Shown here piece by piece: positions 17,402 through 24,824 of a stretch of DNA of 64,000 nt. This DNA is from Taibaiella soli (GTDB taxonomy: Bacteria; Bacteroidota; Bacteroidia; Chitinophagales; Chitinophagaceae), in NCBI RefSeq assembly GCF_003236175.1, contig NZ_QKTW01000018.1:118299-182298 (forward strand). Direction: 5' to 3'. The position numbers were made by a program, and so were the translations under genes. Numbering within the stretch: the first letter of the stretch is position 1; each line of letters starts with the position of its first letter. The notes beneath the pieces were generated by a model. The model had not been told where the DNA came from and did no database searches. It was given only the letters and a program-made list of their open reading frames with translations.

Positions 17402-17872
17402 ATGAAAAAATTGTTTGTAACCCTTTTTCTGGCTGTTGCTGCCTATGGCGTAAACGCTCAGGCTCCTGCTGCTGCTGCTCCGCCGCAAGCTGCTCCTGCC
17501 GCTAAAGACAACAAAAACGCTCCAAAATTCAAATTCCAGGAAGAAACGCACGACTTTGGTACCATCAAAGAAGGTCCGGTTGCTGAAACTACTTTCGAAT
17601 TTAAAAACACCGGCAAAGAACCGCTGATCATTCAGAGCGCAAGCGCTTCTTGCGGTTGTACTACCCCAGAATGGCCTAAAGAACCAATTCTGCCTGGTAA
17701 AAAAGGTAAAATTGTTGTTCACTACAATACACAAGGTCGTGTAGGTCCTTTCACAAAAGATATCTACATCGTATCTAACGCAGTGTCTGAAAAAGAACGC
17801 TACGAACTGCATATCAAAGGTACTGTACAAGCGGCTGCAGCTGCACCAGCTCCTGCGACTCCAGCAAAATAA
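17402..17872 (+). CDS. DUF1573 exported protein, copy 2 of 3
   Basis: From the ATG at 17402 (preferred over 17366, which would put 12 residues ahead of the signal) the protein has 156 residues. A signal peptide (MKKLFVTLFLAVAAYGVNA, before QA) leads into an Ala/Pro linker and one DUF1573 domain with HDFGTIKEGPVAETTFEFKN, SCGCTTPEWPKEPILPGKKG and a closing YELHIKGTV strand. The C-terminus is again an Ala/Pro tail. It is most like copy 3 around the PEWPKEPILPGK segment, suggesting those two duplicated last. A terminator follows at 17899-17923. Confidence 0.9.
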   Translation: MKKLFVTLFLAVAAYGVNAQAPAAAAPPQAAPAAKDNKNAPKFKFQEETHDFGTIKEGPVAETTFEFKNTGKEPLIIQSASASCGCTTPEWPKEPILPGKKGKIVVHYNTQGRVGPFTKDIYIVSNAVSEKERYELHIKGTVQAAAAAPAPATPAK

Positions 17873-17898
17873 TTACATTAGTATATAATGTTTTCAGG

Positions 17899-17923
17899 CC
17901 GGTCTCCAAAGGACCGGTTTTTT
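17899..17923 (+). terminator. Intrinsic terminator after DUF1573 copy 2
   Basis: CCGGTC (17899-17904), loop, GACCGG (17912-17917), then six T. It separates copy 2 from copy 3, so copy 3 may be transcribed separately. Confidence 0.8.
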
Positions 17924-17985
17924 CATGCGCATACGCCAACGTTTCCAGCTGACGAATTTGTCTTTATAAACATAAAATCACTGGT

Positions 17986-18399
17986 ATGAAGAAGCTCGTT
18001 ACTACCTTTCTGAGCTTATCGCTGTTCGCTTTTGGCGCACGAGCGCAGGCGCCTGGCAAGGAAAATCCAAATGCTCCGAAATTTCAGTTTAAAGAAGTCT
18101 CTTACGATTTCGGCAAATTGAAGGAGGGCGTTACGGTACAACATGTGTTTAAGTTTAAGAATACCGGCAAAGAGCCGCTAATCATCCAGTATGCATCTGA
18201 TGCCTGCGCCTGCGCATCGCACGAATGGCCGAAAGAGCCCATACTGCCTGGAAAAACAGGTGAAATTATCATTACTTACCATACTAAAGGAAGACCGGGT
18301 CCTTTTTCGAAAGTGGTTTATATCCAGTCAAATGCTGTAACCGACCAGCCAAGGCTCGAGTTGCATACAAAGGTTGCGTCATTTCCAATTGACAGTTGA
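17986..18399 (+). CDS. DUF1573 exported protein, copy 3 of 3, altered C-terminus
   Basis: A 137-residue protein with a signal peptide (MKKLVTTFLSLSLFAFGARA, before QA) and a DUF1573 domain. The usual SCGCTTP motif has become ACACASHE, so one of the conserved small residues around the cysteines differs. The last domain strand, KGTV in copy 2, is replaced by TKVASFPIDS. The final codons and the TGA lie in a CCAATTGACAGTTGA repeat that recurs in this genome, so the native 3' end seems to have been overwritten. It may still fold, or it may be decaying. Confidence 0.8.
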   Translation: MKKLVTTFLSLSLFAFGARAQAPGKENPNAPKFQFKEVSYDFGKLKEGVTVQHVFKFKNTGKEPLIIQYASDACACASHEWPKEPILPGKTGEIIITYHTKGRPGPFSKVVYIQSNAVTDQPRLELHTKVASFPIDS

Positions 18400-18490
18400 A
18401 AATGGACAATTGACAATTACCCGTGCTATGCTAGAAAAAGACGAAAAAATGAATGCATTGTCAATTGTCAACTGTCCATTGTCAATTGAA
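18400..18490. repeat. TTGACAATTGAC-type repeats in inverted arrangement
   Basis: ATGGACAATTGACAATTAC (about 18402-18420) and, in the opposite sense, TTGTCAATTGTCAACTGTCC with ATTGTCAATTG (about 18459-18489) frame a short unique piece. Related copies lie near 13530-13550, 22090-22105, 25665 and 42570-42605. Confidence 0.7.
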
Positions 18491-18499
18491 ATAAACCAC

Positions 18500-18507
18500 T
18501 AATTTTG
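18500..18507 (+). promoter_or_regulatory. -7 box giving a leaderless aminotransferase transcript
   Basis: TAATTTTG is an exact TAnnTTTG match ending 6 bases before the ATG at 18513. The TTG of the adjoining repeat (ATTG at 18478-18481) lies 18 bases upstream and may act as the -33 element. Confidence 0.6.
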
Positions 18508-18512
18508 CGCCC

Positions 18513-19703
18513 ATGCCAGTAATATCACATCGTGGGGCGCAAATGCCACCATCTCCGATACGTAAGCTCGTACCATTTGCCGAAGCTGCTAAAAAAAGAG
18601 GTACAAAAGTATTTCACCTGAACATTGGTCAGCCAGATATTGAAACGCCGCATTCTATTTTGCAGGCAGTAAAAGACGCTGATATCAAAGTGTTGGAATA
18701 CAGCCATAGCGCAGGCTTTGAAAGCTATCGTAAAAAGCTGGTAGAATATTACAAGCGCAACAATATTGAAATAAATCACAATCAGGTGATCGTTACAACC
18801 GGTGGTTCTGAAGCGATTGCATTTGCAATTCAAAGCTGTATGGATCCGGGTGATGAAATCATTATTCCAGAACCATTTTATGCAAACTATAATGGTTTCG
18901 CGGTTAGTGCTGAAGTGCGGGTGGTACCGATTCCTTCTACTATCGAAGAGAATTTCGCATTGCCGCCGATTGAGGCGTTCGAGAAAGCGATCACGCCACG
19001 TACCAAAGCAATTATGATTTGCAATCCGAATAACCCGACCGGTTATTTGTACAGCAAAGAAGAACTGGAAGTACTGAGAGAAATCTGTCTGAAGCACGAT
19101 CTGTTTCTGTTTAGCGATGAAGCTTACCGTGAATTCTGCTATGACGGTCGTAAACATATCTCCGCGCTGACGCTGGAAGGTTTGGAAGAAAACGTGATTC
19201 TGATGGATACGATCTCTAAACGATACAGTGCTTGTGGTGGCCGTATCGGCGCATTTGTTACAAAGAACCAACAAGTGCTGGATGCCGCAATGAAATTTGC
19301 ACAAGCTCGGTTGAGCCCACCATCTTTTGCTCAGATTCTTGGCGAAGCGGCAGTAGATCTGCCTGCTGATTATTTTGACGAAGTACACGCAGAATACAAT
19401 TCTCGTCGTGATTTGCTGGTAAAACGTCTGCAGGCGATGGAAGGTGTTACTTGTCCGATGCCGGGTGGTGCATTCTACGCAATGGCAAAACTGCCGGTAG
19501 AAAACAGCGATAAATTCTGTCAGTGGTTGCTTGAAGAATTCTCCCACAATGGTGCAACAGTGATGATGGCGCCAGGCTCGGGTTTCTATGCTTCTACAGG
19601 CAAAGGAAATAACGAAGTTCGCCTTGCTTATGTACTCAATTTAGAAGACATCAACGCTGCAATGGATTGTCTGGAAGCAGCGCTGAAAGCGTATAAAAAT
19701 TAA
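18513..19703 (+). CDS. Class I/II PLP-dependent aminotransferase (aspartate/aromatic type)
   Basis: A 396-residue fold-type I aminotransferase. It shows the substrate-side VFHLNIGQPDIETP, the cofactor segment VTTGGSEAIAFAIQSC, the CNPNNPTGYLYSKEEL loop, DEAYREFCYDG, and the PLP lysine in DTISKRYSACGGRIGAF. Such enzymes transfer amino groups from aspartate or other amino acids to 2-oxoglutarate; the exact substrate is not readable. The start is well supported by a -7 box 6 bases upstream. It is monocistronic, and a palindromic repeat with a following T-run at 19757-19790 could end transcription. Confidence 0.92.
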   Translation: MPVISHRGAQMPPSPIRKLVPFAEAAKKRGTKVFHLNIGQPDIETPHSILQAVKDADIKVLEYSHSAGFESYRKKLVEYYKRNNIEINHNQVIVTTGGSEAIAFAIQSCMDPGDEIIIPEPFYANYNGFAVSAEVRVVPIPSTIEENFALPPIEAFEKAITPRTKAIMICNPNNPTGYLYSKEELEVLREICLKHDLFLFSDEAYREFCYDGRKHISALTLEGLEENVILMDTISKRYSACGGRIGAFVTKNQQVLDAAMKFAQARLSPPSFAQILGEAAVDLPADYFDEVHAEYNSRRDLLVKRLQAMEGVTCPMPGGAFYAMAKLPVENSDKFCQWLLEEFSHNGATVMMAPGSGFYASTGKGNNEVRLAYVLNLEDINAAMDCLEAALKAYKN

Positions 19704-19756
19704 AAAGTCAAAATTCAAAAGTCAAAACCGGTTGATGCTGGTTTTACGATAAAAAA

Positions 19757-19784
19757 GTAGAGACGTAGCGTGCTACGTCTCTAT
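19757..19784. repeat. GTAGAGACGTAGC-type palindromic repeat, possible terminator
   Basis: A near-perfect 28-bp palindrome followed by CTTTTT on the plus strand, 53 bases after the aminotransferase stop. It belongs to the same family as 7081-7108 and could work as an intrinsic terminator for that gene. Confidence 0.75.
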
Positions 19785-19838
19785 CTTTTTATTGATCATT
19801 CATTTTTTCATGATTTGGAATTACTCGCGCTGGGAGTT

Positions 19839-19867
19839 CTCCTCCTTTGGAGGAGCTAGAGGAGGCC
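19839..19867. repeat. CCTCCTCTAACTCCTCC-type repeat overlapping the adenine deaminase stop
   Basis: Plus-strand CTCCTCCTTTGGAGGAGC followed by TAGAGGAGGCC. On the minus strand this supplies the last codons and TAG stop of the adenine deaminase gene (stop at 19856-19858). Confidence 0.8.
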
Positions 19868-21505
19868 CATCTCCACATCCGTAAATTCAAATTTCCCTCC
19901 ATCAAAAAGTCCTTTATCACTGAGTTTTAATGACGGAATTACCAATAATGCCATAAACGATAAAGTCATAAACGGTGCATGTAGTTTTGTGCCGAGCAAT
20001 TTCGCTTTTTCGTCGATCGCTGCATATTGCGCAGCCACCTCATAACCGTCGCCAGTGGTCATCAGGCCGGCTACAGGCAATGGCATACTGGAAATTTCAT
20101 TAACATTTTCTGCTACTGCAATGCCTCCTTTATTTTCAATCAAAGCATTTACCGCTGCGCAGAGTGAAGCATCGTCTACGCCAACTGCAATAATATTATG
20201 GCAATCGTGGCCCACTGTAGAGGCTAACGCGCCATGTTTGAGTCCGAAGTTTTTAATGAATGCAATAGCGATCGGTGCATCCGCTTCGTAACGATTCACC
20301 ACCGCTATTTTTAAAACATCATTGGATACATCGCTAACCAGCAACCCGTTTTCCACTTTGCCATCCATGTGCAATTCATTCGTTACGAGCTGACCCTCCA
20401 CGGCATCAATAACGCGGATTTTGGGACGATTGTTTTTCGCGCGTAGTTCAAATTGTATCGGTTTTTTCGGAAGCGCCTTGAAGTTATTGATCGTTTCCGC
20501 TGCTTGTAAAGGCAACAGTGAGCGGCCTTTTTCTGCGACAAGTTTTCCTCCGATATATGTTTGCAATACATCAAAATGTGCCGGGTTATTGATCACGATA
20601 AAGTCTGCGGGATCGCCTACACGCAACAACCCTACGGGAATTTTATAATGCAGGACGGGGTGGACGCAGGCTGCGTTCAAAACGTCGAACAAATCGTAAC
20701 CCTTAGCCAGCGAGCGTTTCACCAATGCATTAATGTGATGTAAAACCAGGTCATCAGGATGTTTATCGTCACTACAAAACATGACTTTTCCCGGATGTGA
20801 ATGAAGTAGCGGTGCTAAAGCTTCAAAGTTTTTGGCAGCACTGCCTTCCCGTATCAAAATCTGCATGCCGGCTTCTATTTTGTCTAGCGCTTCTTCCAGC
20901 GTAAAACATTCGTGATCGGTGGTGATGCCCGCTGCCGCATATGCGTGCGCCTGTTCACCACGCAGCCCCGGCGCATGGCCGTCTACAGGTTTATTTACTT
21001 TTTTTGCGGCATCGATTTTGGCCAGCACTTCAGCATCTTTAAATAATACACCGGGATAGTTCATCATTTCTGTGAGATACCAGATGTCCGGATGTTGTAG
21101 CAATTCTGCTACAGTTGGCGCATCAAGATGTGCGCCCGCTGTTTCAAAAAAAGTAGCCGGCACACAGGATGGCGCACCGAAGAATATTTTAAAAGGTGTT
21201 TGCTTACTATTGTCGATCATGTACTGAACGCCTGGTACGCCACATACATTTGCTATTTCGTGCGGATCAGAAATAGTAGCAACGGTGCCGTGTACTACTG
21301 CAAGTCTCGCAAACGCAGTTGGGATCAGCATCGAGCTTTCGATATGCACATGTGCATCTACGAAACCGGGTAAAATATACTGCTGCGGCACATTTTCTTT
21401 TTCTGTCACAGCGGTAATGATACCATCTGTAACGGTGATTTCCGCAGGGTAAATTTTTCGTTGAAAAAGATCGATATACCGACCGGCGATGGAAAAGCTA
21501 TTCAT
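19856..21505 (-). CDS. ade: Adenine deaminase
   Basis: A 549-residue amidohydrolase that converts adenine to hypoxanthine and ammonia for purine salvage. Metal-binding features are GFVDAHVHIESSM near residue 50, GHAPGLRG, DHECFTLEEAL, and FCSDDKHPDDL. The C-terminal adenine-deaminase domain has TVGHDCHNIIAVG and MPLPVAGLMTTGDG. The length matches the family. The last few residues (EMGLL) and the stop come from a dispersed GGAGG repeat. The truncated-haemoglobin gene lies 15 bases upstream on the same strand, so the two are probably one operon, although no functional link is known. Confidence 0.94.
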   Translation of the reverse strand: MNSFSIAGRYIDLFQRKIYPAEITVTDGIITAVTEKENVPQQYILPGFVDAHVHIESSMLIPTAFARLAVVHGTVATISDPHEIANVCGVPGVQYMIDNSKQTPFKIFFGAPSCVPATFFETAGAHLDAPTVAELLQHPDIWYLTEMMNYPGVLFKDAEVLAKIDAAKKVNKPVDGHAPGLRGEQAHAYAAAGITTDHECFTLEEALDKIEAGMQILIREGSAAKNFEALAPLLHSHPGKVMFCSDDKHPDDLVLHHINALVKRSLAKGYDLFDVLNAACVHPVLHYKIPVGLLRVGDPADFIVINNPAHFDVLQTYIGGKLVAEKGRSLLPLQAAETINNFKALPKKPIQFELRAKNNRPKIRVIDAVEGQLVTNELHMDGKVENGLLVSDVSNDVLKIAVVNRYEADAPIAIAFIKNFGLKHGALASTVGHDCHNIIAVGVDDASLCAAVNALIENKGGIAVAENVNEISSMPLPVAGLMTTGDGYEVAAQYAAIDEKAKLLGTKLHAPFMTLSFMALLVIPSLKLSDKGLFDGGKFEFTDVEMGLL

Positions 21506-21520
21506 GGAAAAACTGGCTTA

Positions 21521-21910
21521 TTATTGAATGAAATTTTTGTTGTGTGAGTCGTCCACTTTGAAGTTGATAAGCTGGATCATCAGCATGCCCCGCTTTTTGG
21601 CTTCTTCTGCTTTTTCTCCGGCAAACAAACTGTCGACAGTACTTTTCCACAATCCGATCCAGCTTGCGTAATGCTCTTCTTTAAGCGGGAATTTTTTATC
21701 AATGGCAATGTGTGTCGCAATGGTATTGCCTGAGTAGCCTGGCTCACCAAATAATACAGTGCCCCAGAAACGATACATTTTGGGTAAATGATGTGACCAG
21801 TCTTCGATGATGTTGTTGAAAATTGGACCAATGGTGTTGTCATTGCGCACGCGGTCATAAAAACTATCGACCAGCAATACCACGTCGTCCTGTGTTGAAA
21901 TATCTGCCAT
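21521..21910 (-). CDS. Group III truncated haemoglobin
   Basis: A 129-residue protein matching group III (P-type) truncated globins. Features are VDSFYDRVRNDNTIGPIFNN at the B/E region, WSHHLPKMYRFWGTVLFG, and the proximal haem histidine His80 in KEEHYASWIGLW. Proteins of this group bind haem in the cytosol and are linked to oxygen or nitric oxide chemistry in some species. It precedes adenine deaminase by 15 bases on the same strand. Upstream on the minus strand is a repeat-rich gap of about 185 bases. Confidence 0.9.
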   Translation of the reverse strand: MADISTQDDVVLLVDSFYDRVRNDNTIGPIFNNIIEDWSHHLPKMYRFWGTVLFGEPGYSGNTIATHIAIDKKFPLKEEHYASWIGLWKSTVDSLFAGEKAEEAKKRGMLMIQLINFKVDDSHNKNFIQ

Positions 21911-22095
21911 TGTATGGTGAGTTGTCAGTTGTGAGTTTGGTGAAACGTCAAAAGTGAAACGTCAACGGCAAAATTAGAAATACAAAAGGAAAAAGAGGGG
22001 AATGGAAAATTGTTAATGGTGAGTAGGTAGCAACATACTCATGTCGACTAAGGAGACATCCCGCGAAACGAGTGTGTGCATAAATCTGGCAACTG

Positions 22096-22557
22096 TCAAT
22101 TGCCCCGGGCTTTCTGTTTTGCGTTTTTCGCTTTGTGTTTAGACAGCATGCTACGAACGAAACGGTAGCCAAGTTCCACAGCTTTCCATTTCACGTACCC
22201 GCCAAGTACTTCTTTTGAGACTTTAAAGGCACCTTTTTTTATTTGAGGGGAAAACTTTGTGAATAATGGCAGGCCTACATCTATAAGCGTATTGACGCCG
22301 AAGCCAGAAGTCAGGAGATCTGATGCAAGTGCAATATAATCGATGGAAGCGTTGTCATTTCCTTCCTGGTAACTACCGTCTTTTTTCTTTTTTTTCTTCT
22401 TGCGGAAAATACTTCCAATGCCGCTGCCAACGGAGCCCAGCACGTCATCGAATGAAAGGAGATCCTCTTTATCCAGTGCACGCCGCTGTTTTAACAGTCG
22501 CTGTTTTTCTTTTTTCAGCTCGCCAACCGTATGCAGTTTTCTTGGATAAAGTTTCAT
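22096..22557 (-). CDS. Basic protein of unknown function in a YtxH/holin-X operon
   Basis: A 153-residue, very basic protein, not recognised. It opens with a charged helix (VGELKKEKQRLLKQRRALDKEDLL), then a run of seven lysines in FRKKKKKKKDG, then a moderately hydrophobic stretch (ALASDLLTSGFGVNTLIDVGL) that may contact a membrane. It lies 35 bases downstream of the holin-X gene, which suggests it acts with that small envelope operon. The order is loosely reminiscent of E. coli yqjD-yqjE-yqjK, but sequence homology is not claimed. The TGA stop is supplied by a CAATTGACAGTTG repeat. Confidence 0.7.
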   Translation of the reverse strand: MKLYPRKLHTVGELKKEKQRLLKQRRALDKEDLLSFDDVLGSVGSGIGSIFRKKKKKKKDGSYQEGNDNASIDYIALASDLLTSGFGVNTLIDVGLPLFTKFSPQIKKGAFKVSKEVLGGYVKWKAVELGYRFVRSMLSKHKAKNAKQKARGN

Positions 22558-22592
22558 GTCAGGCCGTTAATAAAATGAATGAAGGAAGATGA

Positions 22593-22958
22593 TCAGGCTT
22601 TTTCATCATCATCGTGGTCATCCTCGCCGTTTTCGGTAAGAACTCGTATGAAGATGCCGGAAAATGCACGGATCAGGCGTTTGCGCAATGCAAACATCAA
22701 AAGAAGGAGGATAATATAAATACCCGCCGTTGCGAAAAATCCACCGGTACGCGTATTTAGTACTTCACATAGCCATTCTCCCAGGCCAATTCCCAAAAAT
22801 ATCAGGATAGCCATCGCAAATAAAAGCATAGCGAAGGTGAATAGTATGTAACTCAGTACGTTAGACGTACGGTCTATAAATTCCAGTTTAAAAAGCTGGA
22901 AACGCAGATCAACGTACTGAGTTATTTTTTCTTTCCACTTATTAAAGATATCTACCAC
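22593..22958 (-). CDS. Phage-holin-family (holin-X/YqjE-like) membrane protein
   Basis: A 121-residue protein with an amphipathic N-terminal helix (KWKEKITQYVDLRFQLFKLEFI), two transmembrane helices (about residues 34-60 and 72-92) and an acidic tail (ENGEDDHDDDEKA). This is the layout of the so-called actinobacterial holin-X/YqjE proteins, which are chromosomal inner-membrane proteins and not lysis holins. It lies between the YtxH gene (14 bases upstream) and an unknown basic protein. Such operons are often stress-induced in other bacteria; regulation here is not visible. Confidence 0.75.
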   Translation of the reverse strand: MVDIFNKWKEKITQYVDLRFQLFKLEFIDRTSNVLSYILFTFAMLLFAMAILIFLGIGLGEWLCEVLNTRTGGFFATAGIYIILLLLMFALRKRLIRAFSGIFIRVLTENGEDDHDDDEKA

Positions 22959-22972
22959 GTCCTAACCAGGGA

Positions 22973-23167
22973 TTAAGCGTTGTAAATTTCTTCTTCGAGG
23001 TCATGGCCTTTTTTGCTGAATTTAGATCTCAGGCTGCTGAGGCGGTCTTTCAGCTTTTCCATTTTTTCGGTGCGTGCATCTTTGTCTGTTGCCAGTACAT
23101 AACCTACTGCAGCACCTACCGCTGCTCCGATCAATAAAGTGGCTACTGTTTTGCCTGTGTTTGCCAT
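22973..23167 (-). CDS. YtxH-domain small membrane protein
   Basis: A 64-residue protein with one glycine-zipper transmembrane helix (VATLLIGAAVGAAVGYVLA) followed by a charged coiled-coil (RTEKMEKLKDRLSSLRSKFSKK). This is the hallmark of the YtxH/gas-vesicle-like general stress family. It is the first gene of a three-gene minus-strand unit with the holin-X protein. Function in the family is poorly defined; envelope stress is a common suggestion. Confidence 0.85.
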   Translation of the reverse strand: MANTGKTVATLLIGAAVGAAVGYVLATDKDARTEKMEKLKDRLSSLRSKFSKKGHDLEEEIYNA

Positions 23168-23293
23168 AATGTTTCAGTTTTAAAATGTTAAACGTTAGTT
23201 TTCACGGTAAAAGTAATAAATATCATGCCACGCTTTGGCAGCGAAGATGATATTTTAATGATTTCTTACCATATTTGACATTGTTAATATAAT

Positions 23294-23321
23294 AAAAAAA
23301 ATCCGGCCATAAGAGCCGGAT
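23294..23321 (-). terminator. Intrinsic terminator of the nadD gene
   Basis: On the minus strand ATCCGGC, a 7-base loop and GCCGGAT are followed by seven T. It lies 28 bases past the nadD stop codon. Confidence 0.8.
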
Positions 23322-23348
23322 AGAATATATTTTTTATGAGAGGAGCGG

Positions 23349-23918
23349 TTATTTATAATACGCGTTTTCTTCGATGTAGGCCCGCACGGCGTCAGGTAGA
23401 ATATACTGCACCGACTTGCTTTCTTTAATCTGACGGCGGATATAAGTAGCAGAAATATCGAGCATAGGTGCTTCCAGCACTGTAACATTCGGACTTTTCA
23501 GCTCTGTTACTTCAAACCCTGGCCTTTTGTACACCAGCAGTGCGTATTGCGCCAGCAATTGTTCAAAGTTTTTCCATCGGTGAATATTCTGATAACTATC
23601 CGAACCCATGATTACACTGAATTTTTCCAACGGAAATTTTTCAGACAGATAAGTGAGCGTATCTATTGTGAAAGAAGGCTTTGGCAAATGGAATTCCACA
23701 TTGCTTGCCCTGAATTTGCGATTATCTTGGATGGCTAATTCCACCAGGTGCAGGCGGTCATATTCATTGAGCAAAGAATGAGAGTCTTTCAGCGGATTGT
23801 GCGGCGAAACCACAAACCATATTTTATCGATATCGCTGTGATCAATTATGTGGTTGGCAATGATAAGATGGCCAATATGGATGGGGTTGAAACTGCCGAA
23901 ATACAAGCCGATGTTCAT
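23349..23918 (-). CDS. nadD: Nicotinate-nucleotide adenylyltransferase
   Basis: A 189-residue nucleotidyltransferase that adenylates nicotinate mononucleotide in NAD synthesis. It has the phosphate-binding GLYFGSFNPIHIGHL near the N-terminus, VSPHNPLK, PSFTIDTLTYL, and the C-terminal DISATYIRRQI signature that binds ATP phosphates. The length is standard. It is monocistronic, with the terminator at 23294-23321. The converging or neighbouring genes give no added clue. Confidence 0.95.
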   Translation of the reverse strand: MNIGLYFGSFNPIHIGHLIIANHIIDHSDIDKIWFVVSPHNPLKDSHSLLNEYDRLHLVELAIQDNRKFRASNVEFHLPKPSFTIDTLTYLSEKFPLEKFSVIMGSDSYQNIHRWKNFEQLLAQYALLVYKRPGFEVTELKSPNVTVLEAPMLDISATYIRRQIKESKSVQYILPDAVRAYIEENAYYK

Positions 23919-23993
23919 GACGTAAAAATAGAAGATTGATTCATTGAAATAAGCCGCATCACCAATGATAACAGCTAAATAAAGCGGAACTGG

Positions 23994-24239
23994 CTATTGT
24001 GGCACTACCCAGATCTTGTCGGCATCCTGCTTGCGGATGCTCAGATAATAGCCGGCAATTTGTATGGCCATTGGGTCGCCAAGCGGGGCAATCATCTCTA
24101 CCCACACCGGTTCTCCCGGTACACAACCCATTTCCATCAATGTGAGCTGGAAATCGCTTTCTTCGTGCTTTTTAATTACCGCGCGACGGCCAGTAGGTAA
24201 CTGGGAAAGGCGTACGGCTGCGTCATCTACACTTTGCAT
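23994..24239 (-). CDS. FeoA-domain protein without adjacent FeoB
   Basis: An 81-residue protein with a single FeoA SH3-like domain: RLSQLPTGRRAVIKKH, LTLMEMGCVPGEPVWVEM, and LGDPMAIQIAGYYLSIRKQDADKIWV. FeoA partners the ferrous-iron permease FeoB in the cytosol. No feoB lies next to it: nadD is downstream and the divergent gene is ybeY. Its transcript appears leaderless, with a -7 box 6 bases before the ATG. Confidence 0.85.
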   Translation of the reverse strand: MQSVDDAAVRLSQLPTGRRAVIKKHEESDFQLTLMEMGCVPGEPVWVEMIAPLGDPMAIQIAGYYLSIRKQDADKIWVVPQ

Positions 24240-24244
24240 CGCCG

Positions 24245-24252
24245 CAAAACTA
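24245..24252 (-). promoter_or_regulatory. -7 box giving a leaderless feoA transcript
   Basis: Minus-strand TAGTTTTG is an exact TAnnTTTG match ending 6 bases before the ATG at 24239. The spacing is identical to that at 18500-18507 and 47739-47746. Confidence 0.6.
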
Positions 24253-24360
24253 CGGAAGTTTAGGCTGAAGGGGGAAAAAATTAAACACCTTCTTTATATA
24301 TAGATAATATTTCATTAGAGTATCGGCAAAATGTTACGACCTTTGCGCAAATTTTGAAGT

Positions 24361-24786
24361 ATGCCCGCTCAGTTTTTCGAACAGGAGATTAAAGCCCGAC
24401 TCAAGGATAAAAGAAAGCTTTCTGCGTTTCTGGATACGCTTGTACACGAGCATCTCGAAGTGAAGAAAATAGCGCTACGTTATATTTTTTGCAGCGATGA
24501 ATATTTGCTGGAAATCAACAAACAGTTTCTGAATCATAATACGCTGACGGATATAATCACGTTTGATCTTAGTGAAACCGATAATGATCTGACCAGTGAA
24601 ATTTATGTGAGTGTGGAACGTGTGGCGGAAAACGCGGAAAAATTCAACAAAAGTTACAATGACGAGTTGCACCGTGTAATTTTTCACGGAGCCTTACATT
24701 TGTGCGGATTTAAAGACAAAAAAGAAGATCAGAAGGCAGAGATGCGGAGACAGGAGGATTTGTGCATTGAGCGATATTTGGGGTGA
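24361..24786 (+). CDS. ybeY: Endoribonuclease YbeY (16S rRNA maturation)
   Basis: A 141-residue metalloprotein of the UPF0054 family, involved in 16S rRNA 3'-end maturation and ribosome quality control. The motif FHGALHLCGFKD holds His109 and His113; the third position of the classical HxxxHxxxxxH ligand set (residue 119) is Asp here. I recall the same replacement in other Bacteroidota, so it need not mean loss of function. Upstream conserved parts include DEYLLEINKQFLNHNTLTDIITFD. The gene is divergent from the FeoA gene, with 121 bases between. Confidence 0.92.
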   Translation: MPAQFFEQEIKARLKDKRKLSAFLDTLVHEHLEVKKIALRYIFCSDEYLLEINKQFLNHNTLTDIITFDLSETDNDLTSEIYVSVERVAENAEKFNKSYNDELHRVIFHGALHLCGFKDKKEDQKAEMRRQEDLCIERYLG

Positions 24787-24824
24787 ACGGTGGTGAATGG
24801 TCAATGCTTGTCAAACGTCAATCC

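Noticed and set aside
18525-19547. A 340-residue open frame on the minus strand
   Set aside because: It lies fully opposite the well-supported class I aminotransferase, has no recognisable motif and an unusual Cys/His/Phe/Arg-rich composition typical of an antisense frame.
22593-22958. True phage lysis holin
   Set aside because: The operon with YtxH and the acidic-tail layout match chromosomal holin-X/YqjE proteins, and no phage genes are nearby; the lysozyme is 11 kb away.
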